Origin: Nocardiopsis sinuspersici
Lineage (GTDB): Bacteria > Actinomycetota > Actinomycetes > Streptosporangiales > Streptosporangiaceae
Assembly: GCA_008638415.1 (NCBI GenBank)
Contig: VWVT01000001.1
Span: forward strand, 248,001 to 312,000
Reading direction: 5' to 3'
DNA: 64,000 nt
The notes below the pieces were generated by a model. That model worked only from the letters and a program-made list of their open reading frames with translations, searched no databases and was not told the DNA's origin. The translations under genes were made by a program, and so were the position numbers. Positions 17,528 to 25,138 of the stretch are shown here, in pieces (positions within the stretch are counted from its first letter, which is position 1; each line of letters opens with the position of its first letter).

Positions 17528-18631
17528 GTGGCATACCTCCTGGTCATCGGTACACGTAAGGGGCTCTTCACGGCCCGAAACGAGGATCGGCGCGAGTGGG
17601 AGGTGAGCGGCCCCCACCGGCTCGACGCCGCGGACTACGCCAGCATGGGCGCCGTGTACGCGGTCGGGATCGACCCGCACAGCGGTCGTGTCCTGGCCGG
17701 GGCGGAGAGCTCCCACTTCGGGCCGAGCGTCTGGTACAGCGACGACCTGGGGCTGAGCTGGCACGAGCCCGCCTCCGCGCCCATCGCCTTCCCCGAGGAC
17801 ACCGACGCCTCCCTCGTCCGCGCCTGGCAGTTCGCCTTCGGCGACGACCCCGGGACCGTGTACGCGGGGGTGGAGCCGCACGCCCTGTTCCGGTCCTCCG
17901 ACGGAGGGATGAGCTTCGAGCTCGTCCGCGCCCTGTGGGACCACCCCCACCGCGCCGACTGGTACCCCGGCGCGGGCGGCGGCGCGATCCACACGGTCCT
18001 GCCCGGGATCCTGGGCTCCGGTGAGCGCTCCCCGGACGCCATGACGGTGGCCATGTCCACCGGCGGCGTCTACCAGACCCGTGACGGCGGAGCCGGCTGG
18101 GCTCCGGCCAACCGGGGGATCTCGGCGGTGTTCCTGCCCGACGAGGAGCCCGAGTACGGGCAGTGCGTGCACAAGGTGGCCGCCGGGCCGAACGGCGTGC
18201 TCTACGCCCAGAACCACCACGGGGTGTACCGCAGCGAGGATCCCGCCGGACAGGGGTGGACCGCCGTGGAGAAGGGCCTGCCCACCGACTTCGGGTTCGC
18301 GATGGTCGCCCACCCGAGGCGGCCGGAGACGGCGCTCAACTTCCCCGTGGTCAGCCAGGAGGTGCACCTGCCGCCCGACCACCGGCTGGGGGTGTACCGG
18401 ACCGACGACGGGGGCGGCAGCTGGCGGCCGTTCACCCGGGGCCTCCCGCAGGACCCCTACTTCGGGATCGTGCTGCGCGACGGCGCCTGCACCGACGGCG
18501 CGGACGAGCCCGGGTTCTACTTCGGCACGCGTACCGGCGACGTCTACGCCGCCACCGACGGCGGGGAGGGCTGGCACCAGGTGGCCGGACACCTGCCCGA
18601 CGTGCTGTGCGTCCGCGCCACGGAGGTGTGA
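17528..18631 (+). CDS. BNR/Asp-box beta-propeller protein (sialidase-like, WD40/YVTN fold)
   Basis: A 367-residue protein made of propeller blades. Five Asp-box motifs (S/T-x-D-x-G-x-x-W) can be read: YSDDLGLSWHE, RSSDGGMSFE, QTRDGGAGWAP, RTDDGGGSWRP and AATDGGEGWHQ. It is often annotated as exo-alpha-sialidase or glycosyl hydrolase, but the sialidase arginine triad is not evident and there is no signal peptide, so a cytoplasmic non-sialidase role is more likely. The GTG at 17528 follows GGAG by six bases and gives a product beginning VAYLLVIGTRKGLF, which is the conserved start of this family. The next gene, one base after the stop, encodes a MoaD/ThiS-like protein; its ribosome binding site GGAGGTG lies inside this gene. 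Confidence 0.82.
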   Translation: MAYLLVIGTRKGLFTARNEDRREWEVSGPHRLDAADYASMGAVYAVGIDPHSGRVLAGAESSHFGPSVWYSDDLGLSWHEPASAPIAFPEDTDASLVRAWQFAFGDDPGTVYAGVEPHALFRSSDGGMSFELVRALWDHPHRADWYPGAGGGAIHTVLPGILGSGERSPDAMTVAMSTGGVYQTRDGGAGWAPANRGISAVFLPDEEPEYGQCVHKVAAGPNGVLYAQNHHGVYRSEDPAGQGWTAVEKGLPTDFGFAMVAHPRRPETALNFPVVSQEVHLPPDHRLGVYRTDDGGGSWRPFTRGLPQDPYFGIVLRDGACTDGADEPGFYFGTRTGDVYAATDGGEGWHQVAGHLPDVLCVRATEV

Positions 18632-18632
18632 C

Positions 18633-18917
18633 ATGCGGGTGACGGTACATCTGCCGGGGCTGCTGCGCGCGGACGCCGACGGCTCCGCCCACGTCCCGCT
18701 GGAGGTCGACGACGGCACCGCGCTGGACGGGGTGCTGGACGCGCTCACCGCCCGGTACCCGGGCCTGGACCGGCGTATCCGCGACGAGCGGGGACGGCTG
18801 CGCCGCTACGTCAACGTGTTCGTGGACGAGGACGAGTGCCGCACGGTGGGCGGGCTGGCCGCGCCGCTCCACGACGGCGCTGACGTGCGCGTGCTCCCGT
18901 CGGTGGCGGGCGGCTGA
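18633..18917 (+). CDS. MoaD/ThiS family ubiquitin-like protein
   Basis: A 94-residue beta-grasp protein (MRVTVHLPGLLRADADG, then LDALTARYPGLDRRI, then YVNVFVDEDE) ending in VAGG. The C-terminal Gly-Gly is the feature that MoaD and ThiS need for adenylation and thiocarboxylation by an E1-like enzyme. No MoeB/ThiF, MoaE or thiamine gene is nearby. The gene is coupled to the beta-propeller gene (one base between stop and ATG, strong GGAGGTG). A sulfur-carrier or protein-modifier role with the propeller as target or partner is possible but not shown. Confidence 0.82.
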   Translation: MRVTVHLPGLLRADADGSAHVPLEVDDGTALDGVLDALTARYPGLDRRIRDERGRLRRYVNVFVDEDECRTVGGLAAPLHDGADVRVLPSVAGG

Positions 18918-19070
18918 CGGGTCGTCGGCGCCGGCCGCGGGTGGGCCGGGCCCGGGCGGCGGCGTGCCACGGCCGTGGATCCGAAGGGGCGGCCGTGGAA
19001 CCCCCGGCTCCTGGTCGGCGGGCCCGTCCTCGGTCCGGCCCCGCGGGGGTCCGGAGGGGCTGAGGGGTAT

Positions 19071-19084
19071 CGGTCACTTGACCG
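19071..19084. promoter_or_regulatory. Palindrome upstream of the alcohol dehydrogenase gene
   Basis: CGGTCA-CT-TGACCG is a perfect six-base inverted repeat with a two-base centre, 100 bases before the dehydrogenase ATG. It contains a -35-like TTGACC at 19078-19083. This is a possible operator; no regulator gene is adjacent. Confidence 0.4.
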
Positions 19085-19183
19085 GAATCCGGCCCTCGTC
19101 CCAAGTGTCGGCTTCGTTCGAGGTCGTCCTCCCCCGATGATGACCATGAGGAACCTTCGACGAGAGCGGATGTGAGGATCTCC

Positions 19184-20197
19184 ATGGCCACGATGCGTGC
19201 GGCCCGGCTCAACGTGAGGACCCGGACCCTGGAGCTCAAGGACGTCCCCAGACCCGTCCCCGGCCGCGGCCAGGTCCTGGTCCGGGTGAAGGCGGCGGGG
19301 GTGTGCCTGTCCGACGTGCACCTGATCGACGGCACCCTCAAACCGCTCTACCTGGAGGGCGACGAGGTCACCCTGGGGCACGAGGTGTCCGGTGTGGTGG
19401 AGGAGATCGGACCCGACGTCATGGACCCCGAGGTGGGCGACCGGGTGATCCTCCAGGCGGGGCAGACCGACCGTTCCGGGAAGGTGCTCACCCGGGGCGT
19501 GGACTACGACGGCGGATGGGCCGAGTACGCGCTCGCCGACGAGGAGACCCTCGTGCCGATCCCCGACGACCTGCCCTTCGACCAGGCGGCGATCATCCCC
19601 GACGCCGTGTCCACACCGTGGGCGGCGGTCACGTCCACCGCCGACGTCGGAGCGGCCGAGGCCGTCGCCGTGTGGGGCGTGGGCGGCCTGGGCGCGCACG
19701 CGGTGAAGCTGCTGCGCCTGGTGGGCGCGGCTCCGATCATCGCCGCCGACCCGGACCCCCAGGCCCGAAAGCGCGCGCTCGCCTTCGGCGCCGACGTGGC
19801 CCTGGACCCGGCCGGCTCGGACTTCCTGTCGACGGTCGGTGAGATGACCGGTGGGCAGGGGCTCAACGTCGCCTTCGACTTCGCCGGTGTCCCGACCGTG
19901 CGCGAACAGGCCCTCCGGGTGCTCGGGGAGCACGGCCGCCTGGTGCTCGTCGGCCTGACCGACAAGCCGCTGGAGGTCAGGGACGGTACGCGTTTCAGCT
20001 ACCTGCAACAGCAGATCCTCGGCCACTACGGTTCCGAGCCCGAGCACGTCGTCCAGTTGGTGGAGCTGGTCAACGCGGGCCGCGTGGACTTCGCCAGCTC
20101 GATCAGCGGCACCCTCAGCCTGGAGGAGGCGCCGATGGCGGTCGAGCAGTTGGAGAAGCGGACCGGCTCCCCGATCCGGCTCGTGCTCGAACCCTAG
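19184..20197 (+). CDS. Zinc-type alcohol dehydrogenase lacking the structural zinc site
   Basis: A 337-residue MDR-superfamily dehydrogenase. Catalytic zinc ligands are recognisable as Cys41 (GVCLSDVHL) and His66-Glu67 (LGHEVSG). The cofactor site is AVWGVGGLGAHAVKLLRL near residue 165. The four-cysteine structural-zinc loop that normally follows GDRV is absent: the sequence goes GDRVILQAGQTDRSGKV without Cys. It probably oxidises or reduces a secondary alcohol or sugar alcohol with NAD(P). The ATG at 19184 is preferred because GAGGATC lies just upstream; an ATG at 19172 gives four extra residues. It is a single gene, with a terminator hairpin and a convergent SDR gene downstream. Confidence 0.85.
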   Translation: MATMRAARLNVRTRTLELKDVPRPVPGRGQVLVRVKAAGVCLSDVHLIDGTLKPLYLEGDEVTLGHEVSGVVEEIGPDVMDPEVGDRVILQAGQTDRSGKVLTRGVDYDGGWAEYALADEETLVPIPDDLPFDQAAIIPDAVSTPWAAVTSTADVGAAEAVAVWGVGGLGAHAVKLLRLVGAAPIIAADPDPQARKRALAFGADVALDPAGSDFLSTVGEMTGGQGLNVAFDFAGVPTVREQALRVLGEHGRLVLVGLTDKPLEVRDGTRFSYLQQQILGHYGSEPEHVVQLVELVNAGRVDFASSISGTLSLEEAPMAVEQLEKRTGSPIRLVLEP

Positions 20198-20214
20198 CCG
20201 TGGGCCTCCGTCGC

Positions 20215-20248
20215 CCCGGCCCCTCGCCCTCCCGGCGGCGGGGCCGGG
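20215..20248. terminator. Hairpin terminator between convergent genes
   Basis: CCCGGCCCC (20215-20223) pairs with GGGGCCGGG (20240-20248) over nine bases with a 16-base loop, between the alcohol dehydrogenase stop and the end of the SDR gene. A U tract is absent. Confidence 0.5.
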
Positions 20249-20329
20249 TGACCTCCCGGCCCCTCGCCGAGTGGTGTGTGGTCCTGGACGCCCTGGCCGC
20301 CGCCGTCCCGGGGCGGGACCCGCTCCGGC

Positions 20330-21889
20330 CTACCAGTCGGCGGGGGCGTAGTCCTTCAGGAAGCACCCGTGCAGGTCCTCCCCCAGCTCACCCCGCACGA
20401 TGGGGTCGTACACGCGCGCGGCCCCGTCCTCCAGGTCCAGCGGCGCGTGGAACCCGGCCTCGGCCAGCCGCTCCTTGTCCGGATGCGGCCGCTCGTCGGT
20501 GATCCACCCGGTGTCCACGCTGGTCACCAGGATGCCGTCGGACTCCAGCATCTCCTGGGCGCTGGTGCGGGTGAGCATGTTCAGGGCGGCCTTGGCCATG
20601 TTCGTGTGGGGATGCCCCGCGCCCTTGTAGCCGCGCCCGAACACCCCCTCCATCGCCGACACGTTCACGACGTAGGTACGGCGTGCGGGGGACGCGGCCA
20701 GGGCCGGACGCAACCGGTCCACCAGCAGGAACGGCGCGCTCACGTTGCACAGCTGCACCTCCAGCATCTCGACGGGGTCGATCTCACCGACCCGCTGCGT
20801 CCAGCTGTTCACCGGCGCGAGGTCGGGGACCAGTCCGCCCGCGTCGATCGCCGTCCCGGCGCGCACCCTCTCCATCGACGCCGCACCCGTGGTCAGCGCC
20901 AACGACGTGAGCATCCGCGGGGTGAACGTGTGCCGCGCCAGGGTGGGCGCACCCGTGTCGGAGCCAGCGTCCGTACCCGCCTCCGAGGCGGCTCCGCCCA
21001 CGCTCCCGGCCGGGGCGTCCTCCAGCACGCGCGGACGCACACCGCCCAGGACCAGCGGCTCCGGCAGGCCCTCCCCCGTCAGCGGTTCGGCCTCGGCCTC
21101 CAGCAGCGGGCCGTACGAGGCCGGCGCCCTGCGCACCGTCTGCGCGGCGTTGTTGACGAGGATGTCCAGCGGTCCCTGCTCCGCCACCGAGTCGGCCAGG
21201 CGCACCACCTGGGCGGGGTCGCGCAGGTCGACGCCCACCACCCGCAGCCGGTGCAGCCACTCGGCGCTGTCCGGCATCGCGGCGAAACGGCGCACCGCGT
21301 CGTTGGGGAACCGTGTGGTGATGGTGGTGTGCGCACCGTCCCGCAACAGCCGGAGGGCGATGTACATGCCGATCTTCGCGCGGCCGCCGGTGAGCAGGGC
21401 CCGCCGCCCGGTCAGGTCGGTACGGGCGGCCCGGCGCTCCCTGTTGAACGCCGCGCACGTCGGGCACAGCTGGTGGTAGAAGGCGTCGACCTCCCGGTAC
21501 CTCTCCTTGCAGACGTAGCAGGGCCGGGCCTTGCGCAGCACTCCCGCGAGGGCGCCGCCGCTCCCGCTGGTGAGGGCGCGGCCGCTGGTCTCGTCGTCGA
21601 TCCGGTCGGGCGCCGCGGTGGCGGTGGCCGCGAACACGGCCTGGTCGTGGGCCTTGCGCCTGGCCTGGCGCTCCTTGCGGCGCTGTTCCTTGACCCTCTT
21701 GAACAGCCCGGCGGTGGCCCGTTGCAGGGCCACCGAGTCCGGGTGGTCGCTGGGGAGGCCGCCCGCGCGGGAGAGCACGTCCAGGCACACGGCCAACCGG
21801 TCGGGGTCGATGCCCTCCGCCGGCTCCGACCGCGTCCCCATCGGGTCCGCCGGGGTTTCCCGCTGTGTCCCCTGGTCCGTTTCCGTCAT
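20330..21889 (-). CDS. Large SDR-fold protein with an N-terminal zinc ribbon
   Basis: A 519-residue protein. Residues 1-100 are helical and highly charged (FKRVKEQRRKERQARRKAHD). A four-cysteine ribbon follows (Cys124, Cys127, Cys142, Cys145: CYVC and CPTC). From about residue 160 it is a short-chain dehydrogenase domain with a changed cofactor loop, ALLTGGRAKIGMYIALRLL (TGGxxxIG), and VNNAAQ. The catalytic Tyr of the YxxxK motif is replaced: the region reads HTNMAKAALNML, with Thr in the Tyr position. An insert of about 90 residues rich in Glu, Pro and Gly separates the cofactor and catalytic halves. The ATG at 21889 is used; a GTG at 21901 behind GGCGGAG is an alternative. It may bind a nucleotide without normal redox chemistry. 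Confidence 0.75.
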   Translation of the reverse strand: MTETDQGTQRETPADPMGTRSEPAEGIDPDRLAVCLDVLSRAGGLPSDHPDSVALQRATAGLFKRVKEQRRKERQARRKAHDQAVFAATATAAPDRIDDETSGRALTSGSGGALAGVLRKARPCYVCKERYREVDAFYHQLCPTCAAFNRERRAARTDLTGRRALLTGGRAKIGMYIALRLLRDGAHTTITTRFPNDAVRRFAAMPDSAEWLHRLRVVGVDLRDPAQVVRLADSVAEQGPLDILVNNAAQTVRRAPASYGPLLEAEAEPLTGEGLPEPLVLGGVRPRVLEDAPAGSVGGAASEAGTDAGSDTGAPTLARHTFTPRMLTSLALTTGAASMERVRAGTAIDAGGLVPDLAPVNSWTQRVGEIDPVEMLEVQLCNVSAPFLLVDRLRPALAASPARRTYVVNVSAMEGVFGRGYKGAGHPHTNMAKAALNMLTRTSAQEMLESDGILVTSVDTGWITDERPHPDKERLAEAGFHAPLDLEDGAARVYDPIVRGELGEDLHGCFLKDYAPADW

Positions 21890-22117
21890 CGTGTCCGTCA
21901 CCACTCCGCCGCCGCGTCGCCGCCACACCGCTGCCGCCGTCCTCACCCGGTGTCCCGGTTCGCCCGGCGAACAGCACGGCTCCCGGTTCGGAGCCATCAG
22001 CACCTTATGCGTATCCGGACACCACGTGGGGCACGAACCGGTACGGGGAGCAGGTGACCATAGAGGACAGACAGATGACGTGTGGGGTCCCCGGATCCCA
22101 CGGCAGGGGGAGATTCC

Positions 22118-22681
22118 GTGACGCAGCCGACGGCCGCCGCGACGAGTACCGGTTCCCAACGCGAGCTCGTGGTTCTGCTCGACGAGGACCACCGGCGTGT
22201 GGGCGTCGCCGACAAGGCCACGGTGCACACCGGGGACACCCCCCTGCACCTGGCGTTCTCCTGCTACGTCCTGGACCCGGACGGACGGGTGCTGATCACC
22301 CGCCGGTCCCTCGACAAGACCACCTGGCCGGGGGTGTGGACGAACAGCTGCTGCGGCCACCCGGCCCCCGACGAGGGCTTCGAGGACGCCGTGCGCCGCC
22401 GGGTCTCGCAGGAGCTGGGGCTGGACGTCACGGAGGTGCGGCCCGCGCTGCCCGACTTCCGGTACCGGGCGGTGTCGGCCGAGGGGATCGTGGAGAACGA
22501 GTTCTGCCCGGTGTTCTGGGCCCGCGCGGAGGGGGCGACGGCCCCGACGCCGGATCCGGACCCGTCCGAGGTAGCCGAGTACGCGTGGGCGGAGTGGCCG
22601 GACCTGGTGGCGGTCGCCGAACGGACCCCCTGGCTGCTGAGCCCGTGGGCGGTCGAGCAGATTCCCCGCCTGAATCCCTGA
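22118..22681 (+). CDS. idi: Isopentenyl-diphosphate delta-isomerase, type 1
   Basis: A 187-residue Nudix-fold enzyme that interconverts isopentenyl and dimethylallyl diphosphate for isoprenoid synthesis. The active-site Cys lies in TNSCCGHP (Cys78/79) with the metal-binding His81, and the catalytic Glu in VENEFCPVF. The Nudix-like helix EGFEDAVRRRVSQELGL is present. The GTG at 22118 has GGGGGAG upstream, and the product length is typical (about 180-200). No other isoprenoid gene is adjacent, so this is a stand-alone copy. A divergent SDR gene lies upstream and a HAD hydrolase downstream. Confidence 0.93.
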   Translation: MTQPTAAATSTGSQRELVVLLDEDHRRVGVADKATVHTGDTPLHLAFSCYVLDPDGRVLITRRSLDKTTWPGVWTNSCCGHPAPDEGFEDAVRRRVSQELGLDVTEVRPALPDFRYRAVSAEGIVENEFCPVFWARAEGATAPTPDPDPSEVAEYAWAEWPDLVAVAERTPWLLSPWAVEQIPRLNP

Positions 22682-22787
22682 CGACGGCCGCGTGCGTCCA
22701 CGGGCCGGGTGAGGACGGTGCTGGAGGCTCCCGTGCGTGGGTAGGAAGCCGTACGGGAGTCCCCTTCGTCCCCCTGGAGCCGCGTCC

Positions 22788-23516
22788 ATGTCCCAGCGCC
22801 CCGCCGGGCGGCCGCTCCGCCCGGCCGCCCTCGTCTTCGACGTCCTCGACACCCTCTTCCCCCTGGCGCCCCTGGAGTGGCGGTTCCGGGAGGCCGGTAT
22901 CCCCCGGGTGCTCATGGCCCGCTGGTCGGCCCACCTGCTACGGGACTCGTTCGCCCTGGCCCTGGCGAGCGGTGGCGATCCCGGCGGCTCCGGCGCCCCC
23001 CGCCCGGTCGACCGGTCCTTCGAGGACGTGGCCCGGGGCGCGCTGAGGGACATCACCGGCCACCAGATCGCCCCGTCGGCCGAGGACGCCGTCATCGAGG
23101 GCATGGCCGGGCTCGACCCCCGCCCCGAGGCGGCCGCCGCCCTGCTCGCGGCGCGCGGGGCCGGGCTGGGGGTGGCGACCCTGAGCAACCACGACGACGC
23201 CCTGCCCCGGACCCTGCTGGAGCGCGCCGGCCTGCTGGAGCTTGTGGAGGACGTGCTGGCCGTACGCCCCGCTCGCGAGTGGAAGCCGACGCCCGGCGCC
23301 TACCACGCCGCCGCACGGTCCCTGGGGGTCCCCCCGGAGCGGTTGGCCCTGGTCACCGCGCACGGCTGGGACGTGGCCGGGGCCGGGGCCGCACGGCTGG
23401 TGACCGGTTGGTCCTCCCACCTGGAGGGGCGCTTCCCGCCGGTCTTCGCCCCGCCGGACGTCTCCGGCCGGGACCTCGCCGAGACGGTGGACGGTCTCCT
23501 GGCCCTCTCCGGCTGA
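22788..23516 (+). CDS. HAD-superfamily hydrolase, haloacid dehalogenase type II-like
   Basis: A 242-residue protein of the HAD superfamily. Motif I is VFDVLDTLFPL with the nucleophilic Asp, motif II is LSNHDD, motif III Lys is in REWKPTPGAYHAAA, and motif IV is near TAHGWDVAGAGAA. The pattern, with a WKP and HxWD motif, fits L-2-haloacid dehalogenase-like proteins more than phosphatases. The substrate is unknown; many actinobacterial members are housekeeping phosphatases. The ATG at 22788 has a poor Shine-Dalgarno (CTGGAG). It lies about 105 bases after idi on the same strand, so cotranscription is possible. Confidence 0.8.
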   Translation: MSQRPAGRPLRPAALVFDVLDTLFPLAPLEWRFREAGIPRVLMARWSAHLLRDSFALALASGGDPGGSGAPRPVDRSFEDVARGALRDITGHQIAPSAEDAVIEGMAGLDPRPEAAAALLAARGAGLGVATLSNHDDALPRTLLERAGLLELVEDVLAVRPAREWKPTPGAYHAAARSLGVPPERLALVTAHGWDVAGAGAARLVTGWSSHLEGRFPPVFAPPDVSGRDLAETVDGLLALSG

Positions 23517-23624
23517 GCCGTCCGGACCGTCTCGCGACGGCCGACGCGCCTTGCCTCACCGCTGCCCGCGGGCCACCGGCGAGCGCCCGGAGAGCGGCTT
23601 CCGGGCATCCCCGCCCCTCTTTTC

Positions 23625-23640
23625 GGAGGCAGCCGCCTCC
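23625..23640. terminator. Small hairpin between convergent genes
   Basis: GGAGGC-AGCC-GCCTCC forms a six-base stem with a four-base loop behind a TCTTTTC tract, in the gap between the HAD gene and the end of the DUF6221 gene. It may end the long minus-strand operon. An alternative pairing with the following GGAGGC is possible. Confidence 0.4.
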
Positions 23641-23670
23641 CGGAGGCGCCCTTCCCCACCGGGCGGAGGG

Positions 23671-24006
23671 TCACTCCCCCCAGGACTCGTCGTACTCGGG
23701 ATGGGCCCGGTACACCCCCGCCAGGTACTTCACCGCCAGCCGCCAGGCCAGCAGCTCCGACCAGGGGTCGCCGCCGGACCGCCGGGGATCGGGGCGAAGG
23801 TGGGAGGAGGAGTGGGTGTCGGGGGTCAGAACCGGTTCGAGACTGCGCATACTCACGCTGTGGGCTTCGACGTATCCGCGGACGATCTTGCGTTTGGCCG
23901 CGACCTCCGCCAACGCCCGGTCCCGGCCGCGCGCTCCCGCGGGAGCGGTCTTCGACGCACGTTCGTCCTCGTCCAGACGCGCGTTCAGGAACTCGACGAT
24001 GGTCAA
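23671..24006 (-). CDS. DUF6221 family protein
   Basis: A 111-residue protein beginning MTIVEFLNARLDEDERASK, the conserved start of the actinobacterial DUF6221 family, and ending with the typical LAVKYLAGVYRAHPEYDESW. The start is a TTG at 24006 with AGGAG seven bases upstream; no ATG or GTG fits. Function is unknown. In many actinomycetes these small proteins occur in variable or phage-like regions. Here it lies 179 bases downstream of the GlnH-like gene on the same strand, and could be a last, loosely linked gene of that operon or a separate unit. Confidence 0.7.
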   Translation of the reverse strand: MTIVEFLNARLDEDERASKTAPAGARGRDRALAEVAAKRKIVRGYVEAHSVSMRSLEPVLTPDTHSSSHLRPDPRRSGGDPWSELLAWRLAVKYLAGVYRAHPEYDESWGE

Positions 24007-24185
24007 CGGACGACTCCTATCCTGTCCCCCCGTTGCTCTGCAAAGGATCAGTATCTGCCATATACCCCGCTTCGACCACACCCGAAGTCGTGTGGGGGAC
24101 ACCCGACCGATCCCGGCCACATCCCCGCCTCCGCCGGACCGTCCTCCTCTCCACCTCCGTTCCCACGGGCACACCCGTCCCTCTC

Positions 24186-25022
24186 TCAGACGCATCCCTC
24201 GAACTGGGGCACACTCTTCACCAGCTTGAGCTCGGCCTCGCCGAACCAGGTGTCCAGGAGCTCCCCGGCCCTGCCGCTCTGGTACATCCGGCTGATGGCG
24301 TCGTTGACGGCCTCGCAGCCGCGGATGTCGCCACGCGGCAGGCCGACGCCGTACTTCTCGTCGGTGAAGGGCTCGTCGACGAGGTGGAAGGAGGAGGGGT
24401 CCTCGGCGAGGAAGCCGGCCAGGATGAGGTTGTCGGTGGAGACGGCGTCCACCCTCCCCTCGCGGAGGTCCTCGATGCAGGCGCTGTAGCTGGGCGCCTC
24501 CGTCTTCCGGACGCTGATGCCCAGCCCCTCGGTGATGCGCGCGGCGGAGTTGGAGCCTTCGCCCTGGCACACCCGGAGGCCCTCCAGGTCGTGCACGCCC
24601 CGGATGCCGGAGTCCTCGGCACGCACCAGCACGTCCTGTTTGGCGACGTAGTAGGGGCCGCCGAAGGTCACCTGGGTCTTGCGTGCGGGGGTGATGGAGT
24701 AGGTGGCCACGACCATGTCCACATCACCCTCGATCAGCTTCTGCTCGCGGTTGGCGGAGGTGACGCCGGTGAACTCCACGTCCTCGGCGGACACCCCGAG
24801 CCGGTCGGCGATGTAGAGGGCCACGTCCACGTCGAAGCCCGTGATGTCGCCGTTCTCGTCCTCCAGCCCCAGTCCGGGCTGGTCGGTCTTGACTCCGACG
24901 GTCAGCGAGGTGGCGTCGGCCAGCGACTCCTGCTCGCCCAGCACCGTTGAGCAGGCGGGCAGTCCGAGGACCGCGACGGCGGCCAGGGCGGCCGCGGTGA
25001 TACGGCGGTGGCGGGACCTCAT
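24186..25022 (-). CDS. glnH: Amino-acid-binding lipoprotein, GlnH-like (glutamate/aspartate sensor candidate)
   Basis: A 278-residue lipoprotein with a signal peptide and lipobox LPAC (Cys24). It has a periplasmic-binding fold of the family-3 amino-acid type: SLTVGVKTDQPGLGL, ITGFDVDVALYIADRLG, VVATYSITPARK and FGGPYYVAKQDVLVR. Such proteins usually deliver glutamate or glutamine to an ABC permease, but no permease or ATPase gene is near. Instead it follows a GlnX-like membrane protein in an operon with a PknG-type kinase, the arrangement known from mycobacteria, where GlnH binds acidic amino acids outside and signals through GlnX to PknG. I therefore infer a sensor role. The ATG at 25022 is clear; 116 bases separate it from glnX. 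Confidence 0.82.
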   Translation of the reverse strand: MRSRHRRITAAALAAVAVLGLPACSTVLGEQESLADATSLTVGVKTDQPGLGLEDENGDITGFDVDVALYIADRLGVSAEDVEFTGVTSANREQKLIEGDVDMVVATYSITPARKTQVTFGGPYYVAKQDVLVRAEDSGIRGVHDLEGLRVCQGEGSNSAARITEGLGISVRKTEAPSYSACIEDLREGRVDAVSTDNLILAGFLAEDPSSFHLVDEPFTDEKYGVGLPRGDIRGCEAVNDAISRMYQSGRAGELLDTWFGEAELKLVKSVPQFEGCV

Positions 25023-25138
25023 CGGCCTGTTCCTTGTCTCTCAGGGGCTCTCGGGTTCTTCGGTGTTCGTCGTGTCCTCCGGAAAAGCCCTCGGAGGCTT
25101 CCCGGGGCTCCCGGTTCCCTCTCGCGGGCTTTCGGACG

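Noticed and set aside
17528..18631. True sialidase
   Set aside because: Asp boxes alone show a propeller fold. There is no signal peptide, and no convincing arginine triad or Tyr/Glu pair could be traced.
24186..25022. Ordinary glutamate ABC transporter binding protein
   Set aside because: No permease or ATPase gene is near, and the gene follows a GlnX-like protein in a kinase operon. A sensor role is more likely, although a shared use with a distant transporter cannot be ruled out.
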